Part shown: positions 44,001-56,688 of the stretch, piece by piece
Position numbering within the stretch: the stretch's first letter is position 1
How the letters are laid out: every line of letters starts with the position of its first letter
Assembly: GCF_000002075.1 (NCBI RefSeq)
Contig: NW_004797292.1
Location: 1,794,856-1,858,855, forward strand
DNA from: Aplysia californica
Lineage: Eukaryota > Mollusca > Gastropoda > Aplysiida > Aplysiidae
Direction: 5' to 3'
Length of the DNA stretch: 64,000 nt
Notes under the pieces: generated by a model
What the model was told of the DNA's origin: nothing
Seen by the model: only the letters and a program-made list of their open reading frames with translations
Database searches by the model: none
Translations under genes and position numbers: made by a program

Positions 44001-47000
44001 AATGTACGGCAATGCAATTTGCATGTAACAGTATATTTGATCTGAGTCTCATAGCTCATAATGACAGTCCAGCGAGTTCGTTTGTAGTCCACATAGCAAG
44101 ACTTAGATCGATGGCTCCATGCAAAACTCCCACAAATGCCATTTTGTAATTTGGGTTTGCTGCAGTCTTGCACCCAGCCAATGAGATAATGTGATGGATA
44201 CAAAGGAAGTGCCTTAGCTGAACCAATGTAGCCTGTGTTTTTTTTATAACGGAATGCTAGTGTCAAAAAGTATTTGATGGGACCCATCTAACTTTGTTTC
44301 ATACAATGATTATAAGTATAACTTGAACGGAAATAAATATGATTACAGTAACAAAGATTTTAGAGTTGCAAAACTAGAACACTTGTACAAATTTCAGCTA
44401 GCTGCCGTCAACATCTTTCAAACTGAGACCGGACATCAATGAAATGTCAAGACATTTTTTACAAATTACCTTTGCAATTGTCTTTGCTTCATTTGCATAT
44501 CTTTATTCAGTAGTAACAATTTTAGCATCTTTATCATAATGAAAAATGAATTATAATTGTGCTGCGAGTTTCTCAGTGTGTGTCTTTTTTTTTTAATTTA
44601 ATGCATCAACATCAAGCTTCTGAGATATGAATTAAAAATGCAACATGCTTCAACTTAATTGATCTGTAGAAATATTCAACTTTTGTCTTATTTCTTGTCA
44701 CGTAAAGATTAGTGTGGTGGTGAAAGCTCAGATTAAAAGAGGACAAAACATTAGGGAGAATAAAGACTTATCAAAGCCCACTCAAAAGAGGACCATAAAT
44801 CACACTTCAAAAGGGAGCATCACTCTGTGCCTACCAAAGCAGATTCTTGTTGTAGTGAGGATGCTCTAGACGGTGTCCACTGTAATCAGAATAAAAGCAC
44901 TTGAATTCCACTGAAAACATGGGCACCTTTCCCTTCCTTGAGGGTGTTTAGCAAAAACAACTTGCCATTGTTAAAAAAACAACTGTTTCAAGCAATATAA
45001 TATCAAACAGCAATTCTTTACAAAAGAACCACATGAAATAAAAAATAAATTCTTTTTGAGGAATCAAAAATGCGATTAATGTAAAATTAAATTAAATTAA
45101 ATGAGATAAAGATACCAGGAGATCCTCATGCCATGCTGATGCTAAAAAATTTTGAACCCCGGTAGCCAAGTAGTGAGTCGATTTAGTGACAATAACGTGT
45201 CAAACACTGTAAAGTGACAATAGCGATCGACTTTAAGGGTGGTCCTTGGGCAAGATATTTTGACTTTCGTTCAAAGAACAGGGAGCCACACAGGGATGCA
45301 GGTTCAACTAGCAATGATGCTTTGCTATGAAATAGTTAACTTGTAAATGTATGTCATGGTTTATATGATTCGTATTTCCTTATAAATTGCATTGTATGAC
45401 AAATTTCCTATGAAAACAAAAAAGATGTTTACTTTTTTTCTCGATAATTGTCCTTTGAAATCTATCGGTAACAGTTGAATACTTCAGGCCACAGCAATTT
45501 TATTGCTGTCGATCTCCTACAGCTAAGAAACGACTTTCATTAAAATACTTTCTCGGACAGCTTCACATGGACTATTAGTTTATTAGAAGTAACACATTGA
45601 GATCAGCCTTTTTTCTTGTACGTTGAGTAGAGTACGGACTCGGTTTTCTGGCATACCAACATGATAACTGCCAGAGTTGTTCTGCAGCAAGAATTAAAAA
45701 CAAAGGTTGTGATGCTCTCCTAAATCAGCACCAACTGTAACAGCATGGTGCCCCTCACTTTCTCAATATATTACATTCACACTTCACTTGAATACATCTT
45801 TTCTACAAAGAGAACTAATCTATACTCATGACTGCAGCAACTGTAGTCACTAAAGAAAAAATGAGTACATGAAAGATCATTATTTATAACAACAAACAAA
45901 ACACGACGGATCATACAATGAATGATTGTTAGTAAAGCTGTAAAAGTAGCCCGAGACTCATCTCTTTTTCCGCTGGCTACGAGTAAAGTGTAAAGTATAA
46001 GGCAAAAGGACCATAATCGACATTAATTAAATACCTGGAAAAACATGTCACAGTGGTGTTAAGTCACAACACTCAGCCAACAATGCTCTCGCGACACAAA
46101 CACACCATACAGCTCAGGGTGGGGGGTGGCTTCATGCTAGCTGACAAACATCCTCCGGCAAAACCTCTAGCACATTGTCAGGAGATTTTTTGGGTTTGTT
46201 TTGTTCTTTATGCAAATCTCCTGGCACAATCATGATGTCAGGGCGACTTTTCTTTTTTCTTTATACAAATCTCCTAGCACAATTTCAGGGCGATTTTCAA
46301 GCAAATTTATTTGTACAAATCTTCTAGAACAAGTTCAGAGCAACTTTTTTTATTTCAAAAAAATTTTTAAGCAACTATTCTAGCACAAAGTCATAGAGTT
46401 ACTTTTCTTCCTTTTGCTTGCTATGCAAATTTTCTATTATTATGTCATGGTGACTTTCTTCGTTCAGTTTCCAAAGACTCCACCTACAGACCAGAGAAAA
46501 CAACCATAAAAAAATAAATATGCTCTATTTAAGTTCACTGGCCCTGAGAATATATCACTTTAAACTGTAACTTTTTCCAGTACAGCTAAGTCAAAAATAT
46601 ATTGTGTCTTCATCTCACTACAAATAAAAATGTAGCGGTCAAGTTTTGGAAACAATTAATTACTAAACTAAAAATACTAACATGTCAGATTCAAGAAACG
46701 AACATTCCATATCAGATCATTTTTTGAAAACAGTCAATTTGGCAATCAAAATCGCACTAAAGCTATACTTAGTATATTTATAAATTAAAAAATGAAATCG
46801 TTAATAATGGGCTCCTAATCCTACAGACATCGAGGCAGCAAACGTCATGGTATGACAATATAAAGATATCGCAGGGTCCCACAACTGTTTCTTTCCTCAC
46901 AATGGTCACAAAGGAGTGAGGTATTCTTTCTGCCAAGAAATCCTGTAGACTTTCTATTTAACAGCTGGTTTTTCAACATCTGCATAAGCAAACATATGAT

Positions 47001-50000
47001 ACCGAGTGGAACTACAACACAGACCTTGTGCTGACAACAAATTCTCAGTACGATGCATGAATGCTGAAAAGATACTCGGATAAAAAAAATCATTGGCCGA
47101 CAGTGTAACGTGTAATGCCAGTCGGATGCAGAGTTACCCACAACAAAGCACATGCACACAACTTATTTTTGGCTCAGGGATGAATGGAAATGAATTAAAT
47201 AGGTTGAACTCAATTTACATGCTAAACCGACTTGTCAGCAGCTATAAGTTTAATGGTTTAAGAAAACGAGTAGGGAATTAATTAAATCAGCAATGTAGCA
47301 AAATGTTAAGCAAACCAGACAAGCTTTATCAGCTCGAAAACAAAACCCATGACATTCTGCAAACGCATGACAATAATACAGGGGTAGAGAGCAGAAACCA
47401 CAGACGATGGACATAACAGGTGGCAAGAAACAATTGAATTGCTCGCTGCTTACTTGAACCACAGCATGATGCTTGCGTGAGGAGGAAATTACAGAATGTC
47501 ATGTAGCTAACTTGTTATGTCATGTAGTTCACTAATTTTGCCAACTAGTGAACAACATATGAGCCAAGCAAACGCCCATCAGCATTTATGACTTTAAAAT
47601 GTGGTTTTTACTGCAATTACAAAAGAGAATTTAAAGGCTAGGTTGTTTCACAAAGCTGACGTCTTTGTACAACTCAATGTTGTAGAATTTGTGCCTGATC
47701 TTTATCTGATTGTATTTGGTAGAGTTGATGTTGTAAAGAATGGTAGGAGCAAAATGCTACATTATGAATACCACTACAGAAATGTATGTACAATGTCAAT
47801 ATTGTTGGCATTACAGTGGATATTTCTAAACACCAACTTGTACTACACTGTGGACTTGAGAACTGGTGCTTCACTCCTAAAGTGGCAGTGACTACAAATT
47901 CAGGCCAAGCTTTGCATCAATCTCCTAGCATCTTAAAACTGTCTGTCAATATGCCCCAAACTGACCAATTTGTGAGAGCCCACAACTGTAAGTCCCCAAA
48001 AACTCATAATTCTTAAAAAGGTTGTCCCTTTTTGTAAAGTGTCATCAGTAAATAAAACGAATTCCTAAAAAATAAAAGAGAAACTGGATTTCAGTCAGAG
48101 GAATGAAAGAAAAAGCGTACACACATTCTTCTACTTCTTTTTTTTTCTCCTTCTTCTTCGTTTGTGGAATACAAACAGGGCATGGCCTAAATACAAAACT
48201 TGACCTGAGAAACACCAAGCATCTACTCTACAACTCTCTTAGCCCATCACACCCTGGAGGCGTTTGGGTATACCTTCACTTCCACAGACTCGGGGATTGT
48301 CTCCACCGACCGCGCCATCCCCGACCCGCCTGGACGTCGCAGCTGGAACGCATTGTTGTTGCTTCCCCTGTCGTGGAAGACCACGGCCGTGTGAGATGGC
48401 GAGTCCTCACTGGCTGGGCCAGCATTCTCACCATCCGGGCCGTAGAAGTCGGGCCGACGACGGTGCGACATGAAGCGCGGCCGCATCGAGGTCTTTGTCT
48501 TCGCCCGTTTGATCTTGAATGTTTTACGGCTTTTGGCATCTTGCCGCTGGAGACGGTGGCCTCTGGGGTCTTCGCCGGCCGCCAGGGCTGTGGCTGCTTC
48601 TGATGCCATTCCTGCTGTAGATGTGGGGAAATGACGGGTAGAAACGCGGGGAAGGTCCATTTGGGAGTTTGAGGAAGGGGGGTGGGGGGGGGGGGAGATC
48701 ATGTAAACCAGGGAAAGATGGTTTGTGCGTGTATTTGTGATGGGTGTGGGTGTGGGGGATAGTTTGGTGGTGGGGAGTGAAAATAGCAGACAGAAACAAA
48801 GAAAAGCAAAATGGTGGGGGGGGGGGGGGTTGGAGGGGGGTTTTTTTGTTTGAGGTGGGAGGAAATGCCCAAGGAAACAAGGGAAAGACAATTTATGATG
48901 ATGAGAGAGCATCAAGGACATAAAGATGGAAAGGTAGTGAATTGACAGATAGGAACATGATGGCAAAACATGGATGGAAATATTAAAAGGTGAGGGGCAA
49001 GGGGTGTGAAAAAGTTAGTTTGTATGCTCGTAAAAGTAAAGAGAGTGCACTGACATAATAATAGCTATTTTGTGCTACGAAAAAGCAAGACAGACAGACA
49101 ATCAATCAACAGGGAGAGCAAAAAAGAAGCAGGCTCTTGCAGGGGCATCCTTCAAGCATCCACTGAGTGAAAATGGCAGATAGAAACAAACAAAAGTAAG
49201 ACTGTGTAGAAAGGAAAAAAGGAAAGAAAATGACAGACGGAAAAGAGGAGAAAGTTGGTTGAGGGAAGAAAAATACTGGAAAGGGGAGTTAAAAACCCAA
49301 GGAAACAGTTGTTTGGGGGCGGGGGGTAGGAGCAAAGGGTGTGTAATTACAAAAATGTCATTGCAACCCTATCAACATTATTCAGATCATTTAGGAGGTG
49401 GGCTACTTAAACCCTGCATGTCAGGGCCAAACCAATCTGAGAGGGAAACATTTCTGTAAAAAGACAGAGTTACTTGATCTTAAAAAACCTCCCCACACAG
49501 GACTCAAATTCATGTCTCTGTGTGTATAACGGAGAAGCACCTAACGGCTACACCACAGAAACCAGTAAAGGGAAGTAGGGAAAAGGATAGAAACAAAAGA
49601 AGAAAAAAAAAAAGAAAGACATGGGTGAGGATGGAAAGATGGAAACAAAGGAAGGACTGCCATTGGAGGGAAAGAGGGATGGTTGATGATAGTCACTTAC
49701 TCAGCATCATTTTGAAGAAAGATTCACACCATTTTTCATTTTCCACTACTCTTCTAGAAAGATAAATATACTTTCTCACATTTAGAAAGAAACACACCCT
49801 CTCTCATTTTGAAAGATACACACCATCCATCATTTTCACAGCTAGATATCATAACAACGCTCATTCTGAAATATACCTACCATCTTTTACTTTGAAAGAA
49901 ACAACACCATTTCTCATTTTGAAAGATACACATCATTACTCATTTAGAAAGATACACTGAGGGCCTGTACATCGACCTCAGCAAATTACAGAATTAAAAA

Positions 50001-53000
50001 ACAAATTTTAAGAGCTGTGACCTATTCGTACCAGTCACATGGTCATAAAACAATACCATCAGGCATCTCCACTGGAAAAAATATTTGTGAGGCATCGTGG
50101 TCAAAATAATGAAATTGAAGAAATCTACATTTTTCTGTCGATTTTTTTGTTTTGGGCTCAATGCCTTTCACATTTATTTTAAAAACACTTTGCTGCATGA
50201 ATTTTACTGAAAAACATTGATCAAATGCACAAAGACATAAATTTGTAATTTCCAAGGACATCTCAGCTTTGGAAGCCACAAACTTTGGTGGCCACTTTCT
50301 CGTTAACATCTCCTCCGACACAAGGCGACTCTTAACTCCTTCAATCACAAATATCTGGACTTCTACTCAAGATAGATGGGTATTTTGCTCATCAAAAGTG
50401 AGGAAAATGAACAGACTTTATGATTATACCAATAACTCCATATGCTAAAGATTTCGATGAGCTCCTGATTCAACCGTATCCTGACACATCTAAAGATGAC
50501 TACCTGGAGTTGGTACACTTTAGATATACAAACAACTAGTAAGCATTAATTCATAAGCATTAATTGTGTCACGACACAGTGGAATAAGACACTCATCAGT
50601 TATGGGGCATAAGGAGTTGTTGGTATCATCTTAACTGATTCCGTCCATGATTTTTTCAGGCTCTGGACAGAGTTATTTTACCCTGCTCAGTTTTATTTAA
50701 TGCATTACTGTGAAGCTCTAAGTCACTCTTATAGGTATTGTCATATACCAAACTGATGGGAATAAATAGAAAAATCTGTTTATATCAATAACAATGACCT
50801 ATAATCTGTTTGTATTACATTTTCCTTCTGACAAAAACGAATGAGAAAAAAAAATTGCGCAACAGCTCTTCGAAAATTTCGACTTACCGCATTTTCTCAG
50901 CTCTACAAGTCCTAATAATCATAGGAATCAACACAACATTGTAGCGATATCACCCTAGCACACATTTATGCAAGAATTTCACAAATTTAGTTGAATATCT
51001 TTCTTTGAAGAGCCTTTTTATTATACCAGGCTCCGTGTTGTTTACCCTTAGATCTAGCCTGCATCGCAACAACAAAACAACAATTTTTGCAAGAATTTCG
51101 CGGAGTTTCGATCGATATTGGCGCTCAGAGATTGAGGTCAGGTTTGTTTACAAGTTCTACTTCCTTTCGACAACTTAAAAAGTAGGAACTATGTTAAAAA
51201 GTGCACCTTTGTTTCGGATTTTGTTGAGCCGCTCACAGCGGCCGAATGGACGCAGCGGAAAAACTCGAGCCGCTGTCAGCGGCCGAATGGACGGAATCAG
51301 TTAAAACTGGTTCATTTGCCTTGCTTTTGATGAAAACAATATCCATTTATCTTGGATATACGTCAAGATATTGGCGATTGAAGGAGGTGGGGGTCACCTG
51401 GTTTTAGAGGTAAAATAAAAATAAAAAAGTTCGTCTGCAGAGGAGAATACATCTTATGTAAAACAAAAGAAACAAAGATAAAGATAACTTGTGGCGTCTG
51501 ATATGTCCAATGAGACCCTTTTTTGCCGATGAGAGTTTACTACATTATAAGTTTTACTTCCGCCTGTGGATGTGTACATTAATTCATTCATTAACAGTCA
51601 CATCAATCGCCGTTTCGAAGAATAGGGTGCTGGGGAAAGTGTATTACACCACATACTTCATCCAGAGATTTTTTAAAATTCAACGGTTATTTTATAGGAT
51701 GATGAACAAGTCTTTTATCAATACAAATTTAAAAAGGGAAATTCAAAAGAAAAAAACTCCATTCCACCTCTCTAGTGTACTGTAAGTGGAATAGGAGAGT
51801 TGCCACAGACCACTGTTAACACTAACTAAAAAAATAGGAACATTCCAATTTTCTTGAAATTCCACAAAATAATCCTGAAAAGTAGTAAGTACCCTACAGC
51901 CACTAACTAGTACACTGTCTCACCTCTACCGTTAGCAGTCTCTGTGTCCTCATTCTCGTAAACGACCTCTGCCATTGGGCCATCCACCTCGAGGCTGTTT
52001 TGTTTGGACAGGTTGCCACGGAAACGAATGGTGCCTTGTCGTTGGAGGAGTGGTGAGTGGGGAGCAACCATTTCTGAAAAAAATCATTTGGGAAGTCTGG
52101 AATTAAATGGATTCTCAAAATTTGGTATGATATGGATGAGAATGGTCAAGAAAAACTAATAAGATAAATTATATTCAATTAACTTTGAAAACACATTGGG
52201 ACAAATTCGATTTTAAAACAGTGCCGAAAACTTAATTTTCAAAAATGGAATTAAAGGAGAACAAAAATCATGAAGAAAAATTAGATTAAAATAAATCAGA
52301 TAAAATCATTAAGGCTTCTGAAAAACAAATCTTTACGACACCAGTAGGTTTTTTAAAGCAATTATAAAAAAAACTTACCAATGGTATCTTCGACAACGCT
52401 TTTCTTGGAGAACTTCTCCAGGATACAGCTGCCCTGCCTGGCCGTGATGCGTTTGCTGGACCTGGAGCGCTGTAAAGCAGGGCTCTCCTCCCCTGTGCTG
52501 ACCGCCGAGGGCCGGGGCAGCGTGCCGGTGCTGGAGCTGGACTGGGACAACAGGGTGGCTGGGGACACACACAGAGAACGGGGGTTCGAGACTTGCCTGG
52601 CCTCAAATTTGCACACTCAAGATTCTGCAAATAACTTCTTGACAAATGAGTTTTATTTTGTATATGTTTCTTTTTTCTCCCTTTTTCAGTTGCATGCTCC
52701 CTGATTCCCATTATTGTGTTGTTAAGCTCAATTCTTAGTTTTAGTAAAGAGTTTTGCATCACTTGCAACACAATAAGGTCATAAGTAAGTGCCGAGGAAT
52801 AGATTATGTGTTACAAGAGAGTAACATACACAAAAAAAGAAGGAGGAGAGATAAGGACGACAGATGTTTGATAGGAAAGAAGGAGCAAACGACACCAGAG
52901 CACCTGCCAACCACCCACGGCCTCAAATTTACACACTTAGATTCCACAAATAATGTCTTGGCAATGAGCTTTATTCTGTCTCTATTTTTGGGGGTTTTTT

Positions 53001-54105
53001 CAGTTGCATGCTCCTTCTATTACCATTTTTGTAGGGATAAGCTCAATTCTGACACAAAAAATAAATAAAGAAATAAACAAACATGAAGTACCTCCATTAC
53101 CATTGCGTTACCATCATTGTATAGATGGGCTCAATTCTGACATAATAATATTAATGATAATTGTTTTTTGAGGCACGTTGACACAATATAGGTCATTTAG
53201 CCCACGGGCAAATGTAAGGCAGACATACAGAAACAATAGTGGGAAAGAAAAGAAGTGGGCCCAACCTGTGGCACCCTCCAAACATCTGCAATATAAATAA
53301 TAGCAGTAATAATACTAATGTAAATTTATAGTGTCTGATCCCTTGAACGCTGTAAGCATTGCACAATACAGAATTATTATCTTATACAACTGACAAATCA
53401 AAAGACAGAATATCTTCATTGTAAGACCATTTCAAAACACGCACACACACGCAAGTACACACACACACACACACAGGTACACACACACACACACTATACA
53501 CACTACACACTACACACACACACACAGGTACATACACACATGTACACATGATACACAACACCCAGACACACACACATTTTCACATATACCCAGTACACAA
53601 AAAATAAAAACACACACACACACGCAAGTACACACACGCGCAACTCCTATACCCACACACATTTTCACATATATACCCAGCAAACAAAAAACATGTTATT
53701 TTATAAAGAAATCAACGACCTATACCTCCATTGGAGCGTTTGATGAGAGAGGCATGGCTGGCTCTGGTTGGTCCAATAATCTCTGCGGCTATCTCCGTGA
53801 TGCTGGCATGTGGGAGGCGGTCTGGCAGCTGGGTCTGGGAGAAGTCTGAGTGCTCGGTGGCGAATGTCGCAGTGCGGGATCTGTACGCTGCTGAATCCAT
53901 GGCAGGGGAGATGTGAGGGGTAGAAAAAGAGAGAGAGGGTTAAAGAGGGGGACGGGGGGGGGGGGGGGGGGGGGGAGAGAGAGAGAGAGAGTGTGTGAGA
54001 GAGCTATACAGAGAGAGAGCTATACAGAGAGAGAGAAAGAGAGAAAGAGAGAGCTAAATGGAGAGAGAAAGAGTGAGATGCATAGCATGAAAGTTATACA
54101 GAGAG

Positions 54106-54158
<53 letters not shown>

Positions 54159-54323
54159 GACAGAGAGAGACAGAGAGGGAGATACATAGAGAGAAAGCTA
54201 TACAGAGAGAGATATATACATAGAGAGAAAACTATACAAAGAGAGAGCTACAGAGAGAGAGAGAGAGAGAGTGCGAGAGACAGAGAGAGCTAAATGGAGA
54301 GAGAAAGAATGAGAGAAAGAGAG

Positions 54324-54384
<61 letters not shown>

Positions 54385-56632
54385 CATAAAGAGAAAGCTA
54401 TACAGAGAGAGAGAGAGAGATACGCGGAGACAAAGCTATACAGAGAGAAAGAGAGATTGAAATACGAAAGATGGAGAGAGTGATATTAGAGAGAGAGGGC
54501 CAGAGAAAGAGAAAGGAAGGGAAGGTGGGAGGACAAGTCAGGATAGATGGAGCCATCTCATATCAAAAACTTGAAAACCACCTATGTACCCCAAGTAAAT
54601 TCAATGAACAGACAAAAACCATGTTCAAATATTTTTTGGGTGTTTCGCCTCATTTTAAAGATAAAACTTGGGCACATTCCTTTACGACTTCAACGTCAAA
54701 TTACTTTTCAGCGATTGGCGAAAATAGGTCTCTTCTACCGGGGGTTCATCCACTTTGAAGAACTATTAAAAAAATAAGTTCCCTTGTTTAGATTATATGA
54801 CCAATTTAGCGACATATACCACTTTCAGATTTCCTACCAAAATAGGGTGCAGCCATTGTCGGTTTACCCCCTTTGGAGATAAAAAGAGTTAAATTATAGG
54901 GCAGAAAATAATCAACAAAGAACCTCCGGAAGAGTTGGCTAGCTCATCTCGCAGCTGCCTCAGCTCCACGGCCAGGTTGACCAGTATGGCTGAGGCTGAC
55001 TTGTGGTAGGAGAAGGTGTACCCCTGGAGCTTGTCACGCACCGTCTGCTGAAGGTAGTACTCCTGGGCCGTGTCGCAGTTCACTCGCATCATCTGTGCAC
55101 AACGGCGAGATGTTAGATGGAAACAAAAAACCTAACCACATATAAATGAATTAAATAATAATTAATTTACATTTTTATAGATCCCAGAAGGGCAATTTGG
55201 TTTGCAACGGCAGACAAACATACATACACATTAAAAAAATACATTATTATAAATACATACATACATACATCCATACATAAATACATACACAAAAACATAC
55301 ATAAATATCAAAGCCAAACCACATATCAAACCCTAATCATACATTTAAGCCTATCCACACACCAAAGCCTAGTTAATAAAAACGTTTGTTGTTTTGGTTT
55401 TTTTCGAGCCCCCATCTATATATTTAAGATAATTTAGAAGGCCGGCTTTGTCTCTGCTAGTGAGGGACAACCCAGGCTGAGACCGGGATACTTGATAAAA
55501 ATCATCTCTATACAGGAATCAAACTCAGGTCTTCTATGCAAGACATTAAAGCTTCTACCCTTTACATCACAGATGTCGGTCATTAGAGTCTAACCACACA
55601 TCAAAGCCTAACAACACAACAAAAAACTAACCATACATCATTTGCCCTCGATATGTCGTTTTAGTTTTAGTAAAGTTTTACAGTGCTCGCAACTGTATAA
55701 GGTCATAAGAGCGCCAAGGGTTTGATGTCAACAGAGAAATCCAAACGCTGAATCAGGAATACTCTGCTCACCTCTTTAGCCTCAAAAGCACAAAGTCTGC
55801 TTCGACTATCAAGACAACCCGAAAATGGCAGTTCACAAGAAAGTGACAAACATACAAAAGAGGTAGAGGAAAAATGACAATAGTAGGGACGAGGAAAGAA
55901 AAAGCAGCAGTTCCCCCTATGTCGTTCCGGCACAGTATGAGCATGACATTGATAAGTCATTCCATTTACAATTCTACTGTGCATAAGAACATGATAATAT
56001 CCCCCCTTTGGGAATGGCCTAAAGACACTTCAGTTAGTGGCACTGCCCGTGGGGGGGGCACATGATATGTTGACTGACCAAAACTTTACCAAACTGATGG
56101 ACAGGAAGGTCACCCCAGGATTCACCATGAGCAGACAAACAGAACTAATTTGTAAAGGATGTAATGATAGAGGGGGAGGTACACAAAAGAACATCAACAT
56201 ATAAGTTAACACTGGGCAAAAAGTAAGACAAAAAAACAACTGACCGGGATATTCAAGAAATAGGACATACCAGTGGCATCTTCCAATCATAAACAGAACG
56301 AGCAAGGAAGCGTTTAAAACACAATGTGTACACATAAAGTTTCTAGACACAGAAATATCAACACTGTATCAGCATACTGAGTGGGTATCCCACTCTAGAA
56401 GCTTTCCAGCTCACTTGTATACCTTTATGGCTCATTCACATTCGTTTTTGTCTTTTCAGACAGCGCAGTAAAATAAACAAACACTCAACTTCATCAACAT
56501 CCCCCCCCCCCCCCCAACCTTCTGACCCCTCTGAAAAGAAATAAAAAAATCTACCCCAAAACAATCCAAGGACAACACTCCTATCAGACCACTCCTTTCT
56601 CTCCTTTTACCCCTCCAAAATAAAGTAACACA

Positions 56633-56688
<56 letters not shown>

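Larger units (their letters stand above)
39591..48273 (-). other. UNC80 last intron, 8.7 kb, no coding sequence seen
   Basis: AT-rich. Holds a Tc1-type MITE (40565-40736), a CA tract near 41040-41100, a TTAA MITE (43094-43333), a SINE-like piece (42968-43015) and a minisatellite (46160-46475). I saw no convincing exon on either strand. Confidence 0.6.

Noticed and set aside
45150-45320. Possible tRNA-like sequence
   Set aside because: A-box and B-box spacing and stems do not form a cloverleaf by eye.
48103-48603. Plus-strand 166-residue frame over UNC80 exon L
   Set aside because: Shadow of a GC-rich minus-strand exon whose frame and phases fit UNC80.
48615-48966. Minus-strand frame extending exon L upstream to an ATG
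   Set aside because: The extension is Pro/His low complexity over poly-G/C intron; a good acceptor lies at 48615-48617 and phase fits exon K.
53165-53285. A further SINE A copy
   Set aside because: Only loosely similar (ATGACCTATATTGTGTC-like core); could be an old relative but not supported enough to list.
53916-54293. Arg/Glu-rich frame in the GA tract
   Set aside because: Repeat translation; RE dipeptides arise from (GA)n in this frame.
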